Below, piece by piece: positions 9,182-17,612 of a stretch of 64,000 nucleotides of DNA (the first letter of the stretch is position 1; each line of letters begins with the position of its first letter). The notes under the pieces are model-generated. The model was not told where the DNA came from. It did not search any database and worked only from the letters and a program-made list of their open reading frames with translations. Made by a program: the position numbers and the translations under genes. Source of the DNA: CG1-02-35-72 sp045046885. Its GTDB lineage: Bacteria > Bacteroidota > Bacteroidia > Flavobacteriales > Flavobacteriaceae. The stretch covers positions 1 through 64,000 of the forward strand of contig JASFYX010000016.1 in assembly GCA_045046885.1 (NCBI GenBank). Reading direction: 5' to 3'.

Positions 9182-9721
9182 ATGAAAAATAAAACACTTA
9201 AAACATTCGTAATTGGCTTTGTATTAGCCTTATTACCCTTATCAACTTTTGCACAATCTGTCTTTGATAAATTTGAAGATATGGATGATGTTAAAATTGT
9301 AGTCGTTAATAAATCGGCTTTTAGCCTTATGAGTTCTATAGGGCAAGAATCAGATGCTGAGTATTTCAGTCTCATAAAAGGATTAAACGAACTCAAAGTC
9401 TTCGCTACAGAAAACCAAGACATTGCCAAACAAATGCAAACTACTTTTAATGCTTATTTAAAAAAGAGTAAACTCACAGAGTTGATGCGTGTTAAAGATG
9501 GTAATAATGTAGTTAAAATATATGTTAAACAAACAAAAGACCCCAATTTTGTTAAAGAACTTTTAATGTATGTAAACGCTACAGAAAATGGTAAAAAGCA
9601 AGGTGTCATCGTTTCTTTAACAGGTAATATTGATCTTAAAAAAGTATCAAAATTAACAGCAAAAATGAATATACCTGGTGGCGAACATCTTAAAGATATT
9701 AATAGTAAAAAACAGAAATAA
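9182..9721 (+). CDS. DUF4252 protein, exported (first of a pair)
   Basis: 179 residues with a Sec signal peptide (LLPLSTFAQS). The mature protein is a DUF4252-type domain: about 150 residues with the characteristic LMRVKDGNNVVKIYVK segment. Function unknown; the family is repeatedly found beside ECF sigma/anti-sigma pairs in Flavobacteria. The stop TAA overlaps the next ATG (TAATG), so the two paralogues are coupled. Confidence 0.8.
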   Translation: MKNKTLKTFVIGFVLALLPLSTFAQSVFDKFEDMDDVKIVVVNKSAFSLMSSIGQESDAEYFSLIKGLNELKVFATENQDIAKQMQTTFNAYLKKSKLTELMRVKDGNNVVKIYVKQTKDPNFVKELLMYVNATENGKKQGVIVSLTGNIDLKKVSKLTAKMNIPGGEHLKDINSKKQK

Positions 9722-10260
9722 TGATAAAAATTATAAATTATCTGGCTTTATTAATTATCACCATAATATTGGCTGTATCTTGTACAAATGATGCCGATTT
9801 GCAAAATTACTTTGTAAACCATCAAGATGATGCTAATTTTATAGCGCTAGATATCCCGTCGAGTATTTTAGGAGATACCAATGGCGTATCTGACGAAGTT
9901 AAAGAAGCCATCCATTCTTTTAAAAAATTAAACATATTAGCTCTAAAAAAGAATGATAGCAATAAAGAAGTGTACGAAAAAGAACGTGCCGCTATAAAAA
10001 AAATACTTGCTAAAAAACAGTATAAAGATTTGATGCGTTTTAAAGATGGTAAAAATATGGTCATTATTAAATATCTAGGCACAGAAGAAAGTGTAGATCA
10101 AATAATATTTTTTGCCTATGCAAGTGATAAAGGCTTGGCTTTAATCCGTGTTTTAGGCGATAAAATGGATGTAAAAAAGGCACTTAAAGTAGCTTCATTA
10201 GCTAGAAGTGGAAAAATAGACACCTCTAAAATCAAAGCTTTAGAAGGGATGTTTAAATAA
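9721..10260 (+). CDS. DUF4252 lipoprotein (second of a pair)
   Basis: Paralogue of the preceding protein with the same length (179) and the same core (LMRFKDGKNMVIIKYLG), but a lipobox (LAVSC, Cys21) replaces the cleaved signal, so one partner is soluble periplasmic and the other membrane-anchored. Last gene of the sigma operon; an intrinsic terminator follows at 10284. Function unknown. Confidence 0.8.
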   Translation: MIKIINYLALLIITIILAVSCTNDADLQNYFVNHQDDANFIALDIPSSILGDTNGVSDEVKEAIHSFKKLNILALKKNDSNKEVYEKERAAIKKILAKKQYKDLMRFKDGKNMVIIKYLGTEESVDQIIFFAYASDKGLALIRVLGDKMDVKKALKVASLARSGKIDTSKIKALEGMFK

Positions 10261-10283
10261 CTCCCTGAAATATTTAAAATATT

Positions 10284-10310
10284 AACCACGCTATGGCGTG
10301 GTTTTTTTTT
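10284..10310 (+). terminator. Intrinsic terminator of the sigma/DUF4252 operon
   Basis: AACCACGC-TATG-GCGTGGTT stem-loop of 8 pairs followed by eight further T residues. Confidence 0.9.
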
Positions 10311-10346
10311 AACAAACAATTAAAAAATTGTTATTTCAGAATAATT

Positions 10347-10354
10347 TATATTTG
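10347..10354 (+). promoter_or_regulatory. TAnnTTTG element before the M1 peptidase gene
   Basis: TATATTTG, 20 bases before the ATG. A TTG lies 16 bases upstream, shorter than the usual spacing. Confidence 0.5.
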
Positions 10355-10374
10355 ACCTTTTAAAAATCATAAAT

Positions 10375-12831
10375 ATGAAAATGTCCAAAAAAACCATCCT
10401 ATTTGCTTTGCTAACTTTATTTCTTACTGTTGGTTTTGCACAAACTAAAACTGAAAATCCCTATCGCGCAGAGCGGACAAAAATTAACGATTTGGTACAC
10501 ACAAAGCTAAAAGTGTCCTTTAATTTTGCCAAAAGCCAAATGAATGGCGAAGCTTGGATTACTTTAAAACCCCATTTTTATCCCACAAATCAAGTTACTT
10601 TAGACGCTAAAGCGATGCTGATTGATAAAGTGTCAAAAGAGGGTGTCGCATTAAAATATACCTACAAAAAAAACAAGCTAACCATTGCTCTTGGTAATAC
10701 TTATGCCAAAGGCGAAAAATACACTGTCTATATAAAATACATAGCCAGACCCGAAGAAGTCAAACAAAAGGGTAGTGCGGCAATTACTGATGCAAAAGGA
10801 TTGTATTTTATAGACCCGACAGATACAGACCCCGATAAACCCACTCAAATATGGACACAAGGAGAAACCGAAGCCAATTCTGTTTGGTTTCCCACTTTAG
10901 ATACGCCGAATCAGAAATCTACAGAAGAGATTTATATGACGGTTCCGTCTAAGTTTGTAACGCTTTCCAACGGTTTGTTAATCAGTCAGACACCAAATGA
11001 CGATGGTACAAGAACAGATTATTGGAAAATGGATTTACCACACGCACCCTATCTTTTCTTTATGGGCGTAGGTGAATACGAAATTGTAAAAGACAGTTGG
11101 AAAGGTCGCGACGTAAATTATTATGTTTCTAAAAAATATGCTCCTTATGCAAAACAAATTTTTGGACTGACGCCTGAGATGATTCAATTTTTCTCAGACA
11201 GATTAGGCGTTGAATACCAATGGCCAAAATACGACCAAATTGTTGGGACAGATTACGTGAGTGGCGCTATGGAAAATACCACAGCTGTTTTACATCAAGA
11301 ATCGGCTTATCAAGTTCCCGGACAATTAATTGATGAGAACAGATGGGAAGATGTTATTTCTCATGAGTTATTTCATCATTGGTTTGGCGATTTGGTTACA
11401 ACAGAAAGTTGGTCTAATATAACTGTAAATGAGTCGTTTGCCAATTACAGTGAATATCTGTGGCGCGAATACAAATACGGAAAAGACCACGCCGATGCCC
11501 AACGCTATAAAGATTTACAAGGCTATTTTAACGGTAAGAATTATAAGAAAGACTTGGTGCGTTTTCATTATGCCGATAAAGAAGATATGTTTGATGCCGT
11601 AAGCTATAATAAAGGAGGCTATATTCTACATATGCTAAGAAATTATTTAGGAGATGACGCCTTTTTTGCCGGACTTAAAAAATACCTAGAAGATAATAAA
11701 TTTGGCACAGGCGAAGCACAACAATTGCGATTGGCTTTAGAAGCCGTTAGCGGTAAAGACCTCAACTGGTTTTTTAATCAGTGGTACTACAGTAATGGTC
11801 ATATTAAATTAGACGTTTCATATACTTATGATGCTACAGCTAAAAAAGTATCCTTACATCTAAAACAAAACGAAAAGACTTTTGAATTCCCATTAAAAAT
11901 CGATGTTTATACAGCCAGTGGCGTAAAACATTTTGATTTATGGATTGACAAAGAAAAACGCGATTTGAGCTTTGCTACAGAAAGCGCTCCTTTGCTGATT
12001 GATATAGATCCAGATAAAGATTTGCTAATGCAAGTTACAGATACTTCAAAAACAGTATCGCAATACAGTTATCAATATAAACATGTAAAATCTTATGAAG
12101 CGAGGAGGAAAGCTCTAGAAGCTTTAGAAGATCATCAAGATAACAAAGAAGCCTATGCAACCTTGACCGCGGCTTTAAACGACAGTTATTTTGGCTTGAG
12201 AGAACTGGCACTTGATATTATTGATTTAACAAAACCCGAAGCTAAAAAAGCTATAAAAAGAATTGAAAAATTAGCTAAAAACGATCCCAAAACTTTGGTA
12301 CAAGCTAGTGCTATAAATGCTTTAGGGACTTTAAAAAATAAACATTATAAAAAATTATTTACCAATGCTACACAAAGCATCTCATTCTCTGTTACATCTG
12401 AAGCAATAAGTGCGCTTTATGATATCGATAAAGAAACAGCTCTAGCAAAAGCAAGAGCCATACCAGATGAAACTAAAAAATACATGGCAGATAACTTAGT
12501 TGGTTTATTTATAAAAGAGAGAGACGCTAGTCAGATGTCTTTTATTGCTAAGAATCTTGTAAGAGGTATGTTTATGATACAAGATAAATCTGTACAAAAA
12601 TCTTACGGAGAGGCTTTTAAATGGATAGCTGGCTCAAATAATAAAGAAGCTATTCAGGTAATGATAAACAGTTTTGTAAAAATTGGTAAGCAATACAAAA
12701 AATATGGTGCCGATAAAATGATGTTACAAATGATGAATAAAGTTATAGCCTTTCAAAAAGATGCTAAGGGCGCTAATACAGCAGAACTTATTGATATTGT
12801 AACCAAAGGTATTACTGAGCTGAAAGAATAA
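10375..12831 (+). CDS. M1-family zinc aminopeptidase, exported
   Basis: 818 residues with a signal peptide ending VGFAQ. Seen: exopeptidase motif GAMEN (SGAMENTTAV), zinc motif HELFHHW (His330, Glu331, His334) and the third ligand Glu in NESFANYSEY 19 residues later; then a HEAT-like helical C-terminal half. All catalytic residues are intact. Role: removal of N-terminal residues from peptides in the periplasm, in keeping with other peptide-degrading enzymes in this window. Two close in-frame ATGs (10375, 10381) both suit the signal peptide. Monocistronic, with promoter element and terminator. Confidence 0.93.
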   Translation: MKMSKKTILFALLTLFLTVGFAQTKTENPYRAERTKINDLVHTKLKVSFNFAKSQMNGEAWITLKPHFYPTNQVTLDAKAMLIDKVSKEGVALKYTYKKNKLTIALGNTYAKGEKYTVYIKYIARPEEVKQKGSAAITDAKGLYFIDPTDTDPDKPTQIWTQGETEANSVWFPTLDTPNQKSTEEIYMTVPSKFVTLSNGLLISQTPNDDGTRTDYWKMDLPHAPYLFFMGVGEYEIVKDSWKGRDVNYYVSKKYAPYAKQIFGLTPEMIQFFSDRLGVEYQWPKYDQIVGTDYVSGAMENTTAVLHQESAYQVPGQLIDENRWEDVISHELFHHWFGDLVTTESWSNITVNESFANYSEYLWREYKYGKDHADAQRYKDLQGYFNGKNYKKDLVRFHYADKEDMFDAVSYNKGGYILHMLRNYLGDDAFFAGLKKYLEDNKFGTGEAQQLRLALEAVSGKDLNWFFNQWYYSNGHIKLDVSYTYDATAKKVSLHLKQNEKTFEFPLKIDVYTASGVKHFDLWIDKEKRDLSFATESAPLLIDIDPDKDLLMQVTDTSKTVSQYSYQYKHVKSYEARRKALEALEDHQDNKEAYATLTAALNDSYFGLRELALDIIDLTKPEAKKAIKRIEKLAKNDPKTLVQASAINALGTLKNKHYKKLFTNATQSISFSVTSEAISALYDIDKETALAKARAIPDETKKYMADNLVGLFIKERDASQMSFIAKNLVRGMFMIQDKSVQKSYGEAFKWIAGSNNKEAIQVMINSFVKIGKQYKKYGADKMMLQMMNKVIAFQKDAKGANTAELIDIVTKGITELKE

Positions 12832-12853
12832 TTTTAGTTAAATAGAATTCATC

Positions 12854-12890
12854 AAAGCCGTTTAATGATTTATTAAACGGCTTTGTATTT
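12854..12890. terminator. Bidirectional terminator between M1 peptidase and XRE regulator genes
   Basis: A 12-pair stem (AAAGCCGTTTAA/TTAAACGGCTTT) with a 7-base loop, T-rich on the plus side. The stop codon of the convergent XRE gene (12873-12875) lies inside the hairpin, so the last codons of that gene double as terminator. Confidence 0.85.
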
Positions 12891-13259
12891 TTTAAAGGTA
12901 CCATTCTTGTAAAATACAATGATGTGCTCTACAGCGCCCTCTGGAGGAGGCGAAGCTTCTGATAACAGTAAATCTGATTGTGGCTTTTTAATTTCCTCAG
13001 ATGCTTCTAAAATGGCCGTTTCTGATTTATCAAGTTTGGGAAAACGCCCTTTCCCGTTGAGCAACCAATATAAATCAATTGCGTCGTATGCTTTTACAAT
13101 TTTCATTACAAAGTCTAAACTAGGCTTATTTCTACCGGATAGGAGGTGAGAGATACTAGAACGTTGAACGCCTATTTTATCGGCCAACTGTGCGGCAGAA
13201 ATGCCATAGAATAATATGATTTTTTTGATGCGTTTTGCAAATGCTTCGTTATTTACCAT
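12873..13259 (-). CDS. XRE-family repressor-like regulator
   Basis: 128 residues. N-terminal cI/Xre helix-turn-helix (about 7-62; AAQLADKIGVQRSSISHLLS recognition region), a Pro/Glu linker (EASPPPEG) and a short C-terminal segment EHIIVFYKNGTFKKYK. No LexA-type protease domain. Divergent from the M14-type gene at 13539. The intergenic region and this gene's own promoter carry four copies of GTTTAC-N4-GTAAAC, suggesting autoregulation and control of the neighbour. Its signal is unknown. Confidence 0.85.
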   Translation of the reverse strand: MVNNEAFAKRIKKIILFYGISAAQLADKIGVQRSSISHLLSGRNKPSLDFVMKIVKAYDAIDLYWLLNGKGRFPKLDKSETAILEASEEIKKPQSDLLLSEASPPPEGAVEHIIVFYKNGTFKKYKAV

Positions 13260-13274
13260 TGTGACTAGCTATTT

Positions 13275-13290
13275 GTTTACAAATGTAATA
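13275..13290. promoter_or_regulatory. Operator 1 (XRE gene promoter)
   Basis: GTTTAC-AAAT-GTAATA: five of six right-arm bases match the palindrome. It covers the minus-strand TACATTTG element (13287-13280) of the XRE gene, so binding would block that promoter. Confidence 0.55.
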
Positions 13291-13452
13291 AAAACAATTT
13301 TAATATTATAAATATCTATAACAATTAAATGCATCACCTTAATTAACAACTTCAAATAAAGATTTTTAATAAGCTGAAAAACAGTCATAATAAATTAAAT
13401 GCAAAATATTGTTAAATATTTTGCAGTAAGACAAACAAATTAATCCAATCTT

Positions 13453-13468
13453 GTTTACAAATGTTATC
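13453..13468. promoter_or_regulatory. Operator 2
   Basis: GTTTAC-AAAT-GTTATC, same left arm as operator 1, centred 58 bases upstream of operator 4. It overlaps the in-frame ATG at 13461, which argues against that start. Confidence 0.5.
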
Positions 13469-13486
13469 AAAATATGCAATTAAGTT

Positions 13487-13502
13487 GTTTACAAAAGTAA
13501 AC
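13487..13502. promoter_or_regulatory. Operator 3 (perfect palindrome arms)
   Basis: GTTTAC-AAAA-GTAAAC, both arms perfect. Centre 34 bases from operator 2 and 24 from operator 4. Confidence 0.6.
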
Positions 13503-13510
13503 ATTCGATT

Positions 13511-13526
13511 GATTACATTTGTAAAC
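13511..13526. promoter_or_regulatory. Operator 4, overlapping the promoter of the M14-type gene
   Basis: GATTAC-ATTT-GTAAAC. It contains the plus-strand TACATTTG element (13514-13521) that would drive the gene starting at 13539, so occupancy should repress it. Confidence 0.6.
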
Positions 13527-13538
13527 TCAAAGAGGGGA

Positions 13539-14624
13539 ATGAAGAGCATTTATACTATAAATAAAGAATCAAAATTACAGGGTAAATGGATTCATTTAGC
13601 GCATATAAGTCCGTTGCTTAAAATCTACAGTACTGTATTTGATGTGCAAAAAATTGGACATTCTTTTTTAAAAAAGCCAATATACAGTGTCACTTTGGGG
13701 GCTGGTCCTATCAAAATATTAATGTGGACGCAAATGCACGGTAATGAAGCGACAGCAACTAAAGTGGTATGCGACTTATTTAAACTTTTTAATAATCCCG
13801 ATTGTCCCAATTCATTAAAAGAAATTTTAAAAAAATGCACACTTAAAATCATCCCTATTCTCAATCCAGATGGGGCTCAAGCCTATACACGCTTCAATGC
13901 GCAACAGATTGATTTAAACAGAGATGCCGTTAATTTACAGGCTATTGAGAGTAATGTGTTAAGAAATGAACTCGAAAAATTCCAACCCGATTTCTGTTTT
14001 AATCTACACGATCAACGCAATATTTACAGTGTGGGTCTTACAAAAGAGCCGTCCAGTATAGCCTTTTTAGCGCCTGCCACAGAAAAAACACGAAAACTAA
14101 CACCAGAGCGTATAAAAGCTATGGGCATCATTGTTAAAATGTACGCAGCTTTAAAACAAGATATCCCTAAGAATTTGGCTTGTTATAACGATGAGTTCTA
14201 TCCTAATGCTACAGGCGATAATTTTCAAAAAGAGGGTTTTACCACTATTTTAATAGAAGCGGGTCATTTTAAAGACGATTATAATCGCGAAAAAGTACGT
14301 TATTTTTATTTTAAAGCCCTGTTAATAGGATTATTAAGCATAACAAATAACGATTATGGCAGCGTAAAAGAGTATGAGAAAATCCCTCAAAATAATACCA
14401 AGTATTTAGATTGTATTTACCATAATGTCAATTTACGCCAAGAGGGTGTTTATAAAAATGTTTCTGTAGGTGTTGTTTTTATTGAAACTGTTGAAGATAA
14501 TAAGCTCAAAAAAGAAATTAAAATTGAAAAAATTGGTGATTTATCAACTTTTGGTGCCAATAATATTTATGATTTAAAAGGTTTAAAAGTACCCACAGTA
14601 AATGAGCTTTTTCTAGTTTTATAG
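13539..14624 (+). CDS. M14-type zinc carboxypeptidase-like protein
   Basis: 361 residues from ATG 13539. Zinc-site residues of the M14 fold are visible: HGNE (His..Glu), DLNRDA (Asn-Arg), NLHDQ (third ligand His), and IEAGH near the C-terminal part of the catalytic domain with the candidate catalytic Glu. No signal peptide, so a cytoplasmic member acting on peptides or cell-wall fragments. A longer frame from 13461 is rejected because it would start inside operators and before the promoter element. Divergent from, and probably repressed by, the XRE regulator. Confidence 0.82.
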   Translation: MKSIYTINKESKLQGKWIHLAHISPLLKIYSTVFDVQKIGHSFLKKPIYSVTLGAGPIKILMWTQMHGNEATATKVVCDLFKLFNNPDCPNSLKEILKKCTLKIIPILNPDGAQAYTRFNAQQIDLNRDAVNLQAIESNVLRNELEKFQPDFCFNLHDQRNIYSVGLTKEPSSIAFLAPATEKTRKLTPERIKAMGIIVKMYAALKQDIPKNLACYNDEFYPNATGDNFQKEGFTTILIEAGHFKDDYNREKVRYFYFKALLIGLLSITNNDYGSVKEYEKIPQNNTKYLDCIYHNVNLRQEGVYKNVSVGVVFIETVEDNKLKKEIKIEKIGDLSTFGANNIYDLKGLKVPTVNELFLVL

Positions 14625-14715
14625 CAATCAAGTTATTAAATGTTTAAAATATTTAGCTATTTACTAGGAATAATTTATTTTTATTCCGAATTTTGTAAAT
14701 CTTAATCACCAACCT

Positions 14716-15195
14716 ATGAAAAAGTATCATATTGATGAACTTGACCATCAAATTATAGACGTTTTAATTGAAAATGCCCGTACACCATTTACAGATATTG
14801 CTAAAAAATATGATGTTTCTGCAGGAACCATACATATTCGCGTCAATAAAATGCTAGAAGAAGGTATTATAAAAGGAGCCACTTTAAAACTAGATTACGA
14901 TAAATTGGGTTATTCTTTTATTGCTTATGTAGGTTTGCATCTTATAAAGAGTTCGAGTACTACTTTTGTACTTGAAGAGCTTCTGAAAATCCCAGAGATA
15001 ACAGTCGCCCATTTAACAACTGGTAAGTTTGGCATATTTTGCAAAGTCCGTGCTAAAGACACAAAACACGCTAAAGATATTATTTTTAGAATTGATAATA
15101 TTCCCGAAGTGCAACGTACAGAAACTTCTATTTCTTTAGAAGAAAGTATTAATGATAAAAATCGTTTGATGCACCATATCTTTAACGAATTATAA
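14716..15195 (+). CDS. Lrp/AsnC-family transcriptional regulator
   Basis: 159 residues: N-terminal winged HTH (about 5-55; DIAKKYDVSAGTIHIRVNKM) and a C-terminal RAM/AsnC effector-binding domain (VAHLTTGKFGIFCKVRA). Members sense amino acids, commonly leucine or asparagine. It stands alone, followed by a terminator and then the fused E1 2-oxoacid dehydrogenase gene, which could be a target, since branched-chain keto acids are E1 substrates; that link is inference from proximity. Confidence 0.92.
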   Translation: MKKYHIDELDHQIIDVLIENARTPFTDIAKKYDVSAGTIHIRVNKMLEEGIIKGATLKLDYDKLGYSFIAYVGLHLIKSSSTTFVLEELLKIPEITVAHLTTGKFGIFCKVRAKDTKHAKDIIFRIDNIPEVQRTETSISLEESINDKNRLMHHIFNEL

Positions 15196-15221
15196 TAAGA
15201 TATTAAAATTATTAAATTAAT

Positions 15222-15259
15222 AAACAGCATTTTACATCTTGTATTATGCTGTTTTTATT
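15222..15259 (+). terminator. Terminator after the Lrp-type gene
   Basis: AAACAGCAT/ATGCTGTTT (9 pairs), two mismatches, then TACA-TCT-TGTA, followed by TTATTT. An intrinsic terminator is likely. Confidence 0.75.
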
Positions 15260-15318
15260 TGCTGTAAATAAGCCTGAATTTTTAAACTTTTTTAGAACGA
15301 GCACTTAACAAAATTAGC

Positions 15319-15326
15319 TACATTTG
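15319..15326 (+). promoter_or_regulatory. TAnnTTTG element before the E1 gene
   Basis: TACATTTG, 24 bases before ATG 15351. It shows that a TTG-initiated longer frame from 15324 is not the start. Confidence 0.5.
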
Positions 15327-15350
15327 ATTTTTCTTTATGGCATAATAATT

Positions 15351-17324
15351 ATGGATTTTAATATCAAAAATATAAACAAAGAGACATTAATTTCACTATT
15401 TAAAAATCTGTTAAAGCCCAGATTAATAGAAGAAAAAATGCTTGTTTTATTACGGCAAGGCAAAATATCTAAGTGGTTTTCGGGTATTGGTCAAGAAGCG
15501 ATTCCGGTTGGGTTGACAATGGCTTTAAAAGCCGATGAATACATTTTACCGATGCATCGTAATTTGGGGGTTTTTACTTCTAGAAATATCCCACTTTATA
15601 GATTATTTTCTCAGTGGCAAGGAAAGGCCAATGGTTTTACAAAAGGACGTGATCGTTCCTTTCATTTTGGGACGCAAGAATTCAATCTGATTGGTATGAT
15701 ATCGCATCTTGGTCCACAATTAGGCGTAGCCAATGGTATAGCTTTGGCTAATTTACTCAAGAAAAATAATAAAGTTACAACTGTTTTTACGGGTGATGGT
15801 GCCACAAGTGAAGGCGATTTTCACGAAGCGCTTAACGTGGCTTCGGTATGGAATTTACCTGTTTTATTTTGTATAGAGAATAATGGGTATGGGCTTTCGA
15901 CACCTAGCAGTCAGCAATTTAATTGTAAACAGATGGTTGATAAAGCCATTGGTTATGGGATGGAAAGTTTGCAGATTGATGGCAATAATATTGTTGAAGT
16001 TTATACAAAAATAAAAGCTTTAGCTAAAAGTGTGCGTCAAAAGCCACGTCCTGTTTTGGTTGAATTTATGACTTTTAGGATGCGGGGTCACGAAGAAGCG
16101 AGTGGTAATAAATATGTTCCCAAAACCTTGATTGAAAAATGGGCAAAAAAAGATCCTTTAAAAAATTATCAGGAGTACCTTTTAAAAACGAATTTAATCA
16201 GTAAAGAAGATATTACTGATTTTAAAAAAATCATCACAAAAGAAATAAACGACAATTTAGCTATTGCATTTGAAGAGCCTGCTATTAAACCCGACTTAAA
16301 AACAGAGTTAAAGGGGGTTTATAATACTTTTACATATAAAGAAATAACACCAAATACCGTTACTAAAAATATAAGATTGGTCGATGCCATTTCTAAAGGC
16401 TTATACCAAGCGATGGAAAAGCATCAAAACCTTATTATAATGGGACAAGATATTGCCGATTATGGTGGTGTTTTTAAAGTAACAGAAGGCTTTTTAGACG
16501 CTTTTGGTGCAGATAGAGTCCGCAACACGCCTATTTGCGAATCGTCTATTATAGAAGCCGCCTATGGCTTATCAATTAATGGTTATAAAAGTGTGGTCGA
16601 GTTACAATTTTCAGATTTTATCACCAGTGGTTTTAATCCGGTAATAAATCTATTAGCCAAATCGTATTACCGCTGGCAGCAACCTGCCGATATTGTTTTA
16701 CGTATGCCTTGTGGTGCAGGCGTAGGGGCAGGGCCATTTCACAGTCAGACTAACGAGGCTTGGTTTAACAAAACGCCCGGATTAAAAGTGGTGTACCCCG
16801 CTTTTCCGTATGACGCCAAAGGTTTGTTGGCTACAGCTATTGAGGACCCCAATCCAGTCTTATTTTTTGAACACAAAGCTTTATACCGTTCTCTTTATCA
16901 GGATGTCCCTGAGGATTACTACACATTGCCTTTGGGTAAAGCAAAGCTGCTAAAAGAAGGTCAGGAGCTGAGTATTATTACTTACGGCGCCGGTGTGCAT
17001 TGGGCTTTAGAAACACTTAATAATAAAACAGTGGAAGCCGATTTAATTGATTTACGCTGCCTACAACCACTCGATTTAGACGCTGTTTATAAGTCCGTTA
17101 AGAAAACAGGAAAAGTAATTATCTTACAAGAAGATACTATGTTTGGCGGTATTGCCTCAGATTTATCGGCACTAATAACCGAAAATTGTTTTGAATATTT
17201 AGATGCCCCTGTCAAACGTGTAGCGAGTCTCGAAACGCCAGTCCCTTTTGCAAAAGCTTTAGAAGAGCAGTTTTTACCTAAAGAGCGTTTTGTAAAAGCT
17301 TTAGAAGAATTGTTGGCGTATTAA
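15351..17324 (+). CDS. Fused E1 alpha/beta subunit of a 2-oxoacid dehydrogenase (branched-chain type)
   Basis: 657 residues. Residues to about 320 are E1 alpha with the thiamine diphosphate motif GDGATSEGDFHEAL...NN; from about 335 E1 beta begins (MGQDIADYGGVFKV, CESSIIEAAYG, FSDFI). Decarboxylates a 2-oxoacid and acetylates/acylates a lipoyl E2; E2 and E3 are not in this window. The fusion is common in Bacteroidota, and similarity to 2-oxoisovalerate dehydrogenase is favoured over pyruvate dehydrogenase, without proof. Start ATG 15351 gives MDFNIKN and follows the promoter element. Confidence 0.9.
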   Translation: MDFNIKNINKETLISLFKNLLKPRLIEEKMLVLLRQGKISKWFSGIGQEAIPVGLTMALKADEYILPMHRNLGVFTSRNIPLYRLFSQWQGKANGFTKGRDRSFHFGTQEFNLIGMISHLGPQLGVANGIALANLLKKNNKVTTVFTGDGATSEGDFHEALNVASVWNLPVLFCIENNGYGLSTPSSQQFNCKQMVDKAIGYGMESLQIDGNNIVEVYTKIKALAKSVRQKPRPVLVEFMTFRMRGHEEASGNKYVPKTLIEKWAKKDPLKNYQEYLLKTNLISKEDITDFKKIITKEINDNLAIAFEEPAIKPDLKTELKGVYNTFTYKEITPNTVTKNIRLVDAISKGLYQAMEKHQNLIIMGQDIADYGGVFKVTEGFLDAFGADRVRNTPICESSIIEAAYGLSINGYKSVVELQFSDFITSGFNPVINLLAKSYYRWQQPADIVLRMPCGAGVGAGPFHSQTNEAWFNKTPGLKVVYPAFPYDAKGLLATAIEDPNPVLFFEHKALYRSLYQDVPEDYYTLPLGKAKLLKEGQELSIITYGAGVHWALETLNNKTVEADLIDLRCLQPLDLDAVYKSVKKTGKVIILQEDTMFGGIASDLSALITENCFEYLDAPVKRVASLETPVPFAKALEEQFLPKERFVKALEELLAY

Positions 17325-17326
17325 TA

Positions 17327-17446
17327 GTCATAGCGAGCGTAGCGTGGCTATCTCATGAAAAGGAGTTATAATCATGAGATTGCCCGCCCGAACGTACCTT
17401 TTCGGTACGGGCAGGCTTCACTTCACTGCGTTTCCTTCGCAAAGAC
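17327..17446. repeat. Interspersed inverted-repeat element, about 120 bp
   Basis: Ends are related inverted sequences (GTCATAGCGAG at the left; CTTCGCAAAGAC at the right). Inside are two hairpins: GGCTATCTCATG with CATGAGATTGCC, and GTACC-TTTTC-GGTAC. Much more G+C-rich than its surroundings. The word pattern (gcgtagcg, atgagattg, cttcgc) is of the dispersed REP/MITE-like type found in flavobacterial genomes. No coding capacity. Confidence 0.6.
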
Positions 17447-17464
17447 GCTGTGGTTAAAGCTAAC

Positions 17465-17497
17465 AGTCAGGGCTTCACTCAAAGTGAAACCCTGACT
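17465..17497. repeat. Hairpin repeat, copy 1 of the GGGCTTCACT family
   Basis: Arms of 15 bases (left AGTCAGGGCTTCACT) pair except for one C/A mismatch, loop CAA. A second copy at 57277-57309 has the same core and the same mismatch. Confidence 0.65.
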
Positions 17498-17507
17498 AAA
17501 CTGTTAT

Positions 17508-17536
17508 TGATACGATGACTCCAAGTCATCATATCA
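17508..17536. repeat. Hairpin, 13-base arms
   Basis: TGATACGATGACT, loop CCA, AGTCATCATATCA; 12 of 13 positions pair. Third consecutive hairpin in the 17325-17612 gap, which otherwise holds no gene. Confidence 0.55.
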
Positions 17537-17612
17537 ATCTATTTAATAAGGATTTATCTGATATATTTTTTTTACCTACATTCGTAGCCTAGCTATATTA
17601 AAAAACAATTTT

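Noticed and set aside
13461..13538. Longer N-terminus for the M14-type protein
   Set aside because: It would start inside operator 2 and upstream of the TACATTTG promoter element; the domain starts after ATG 13539.
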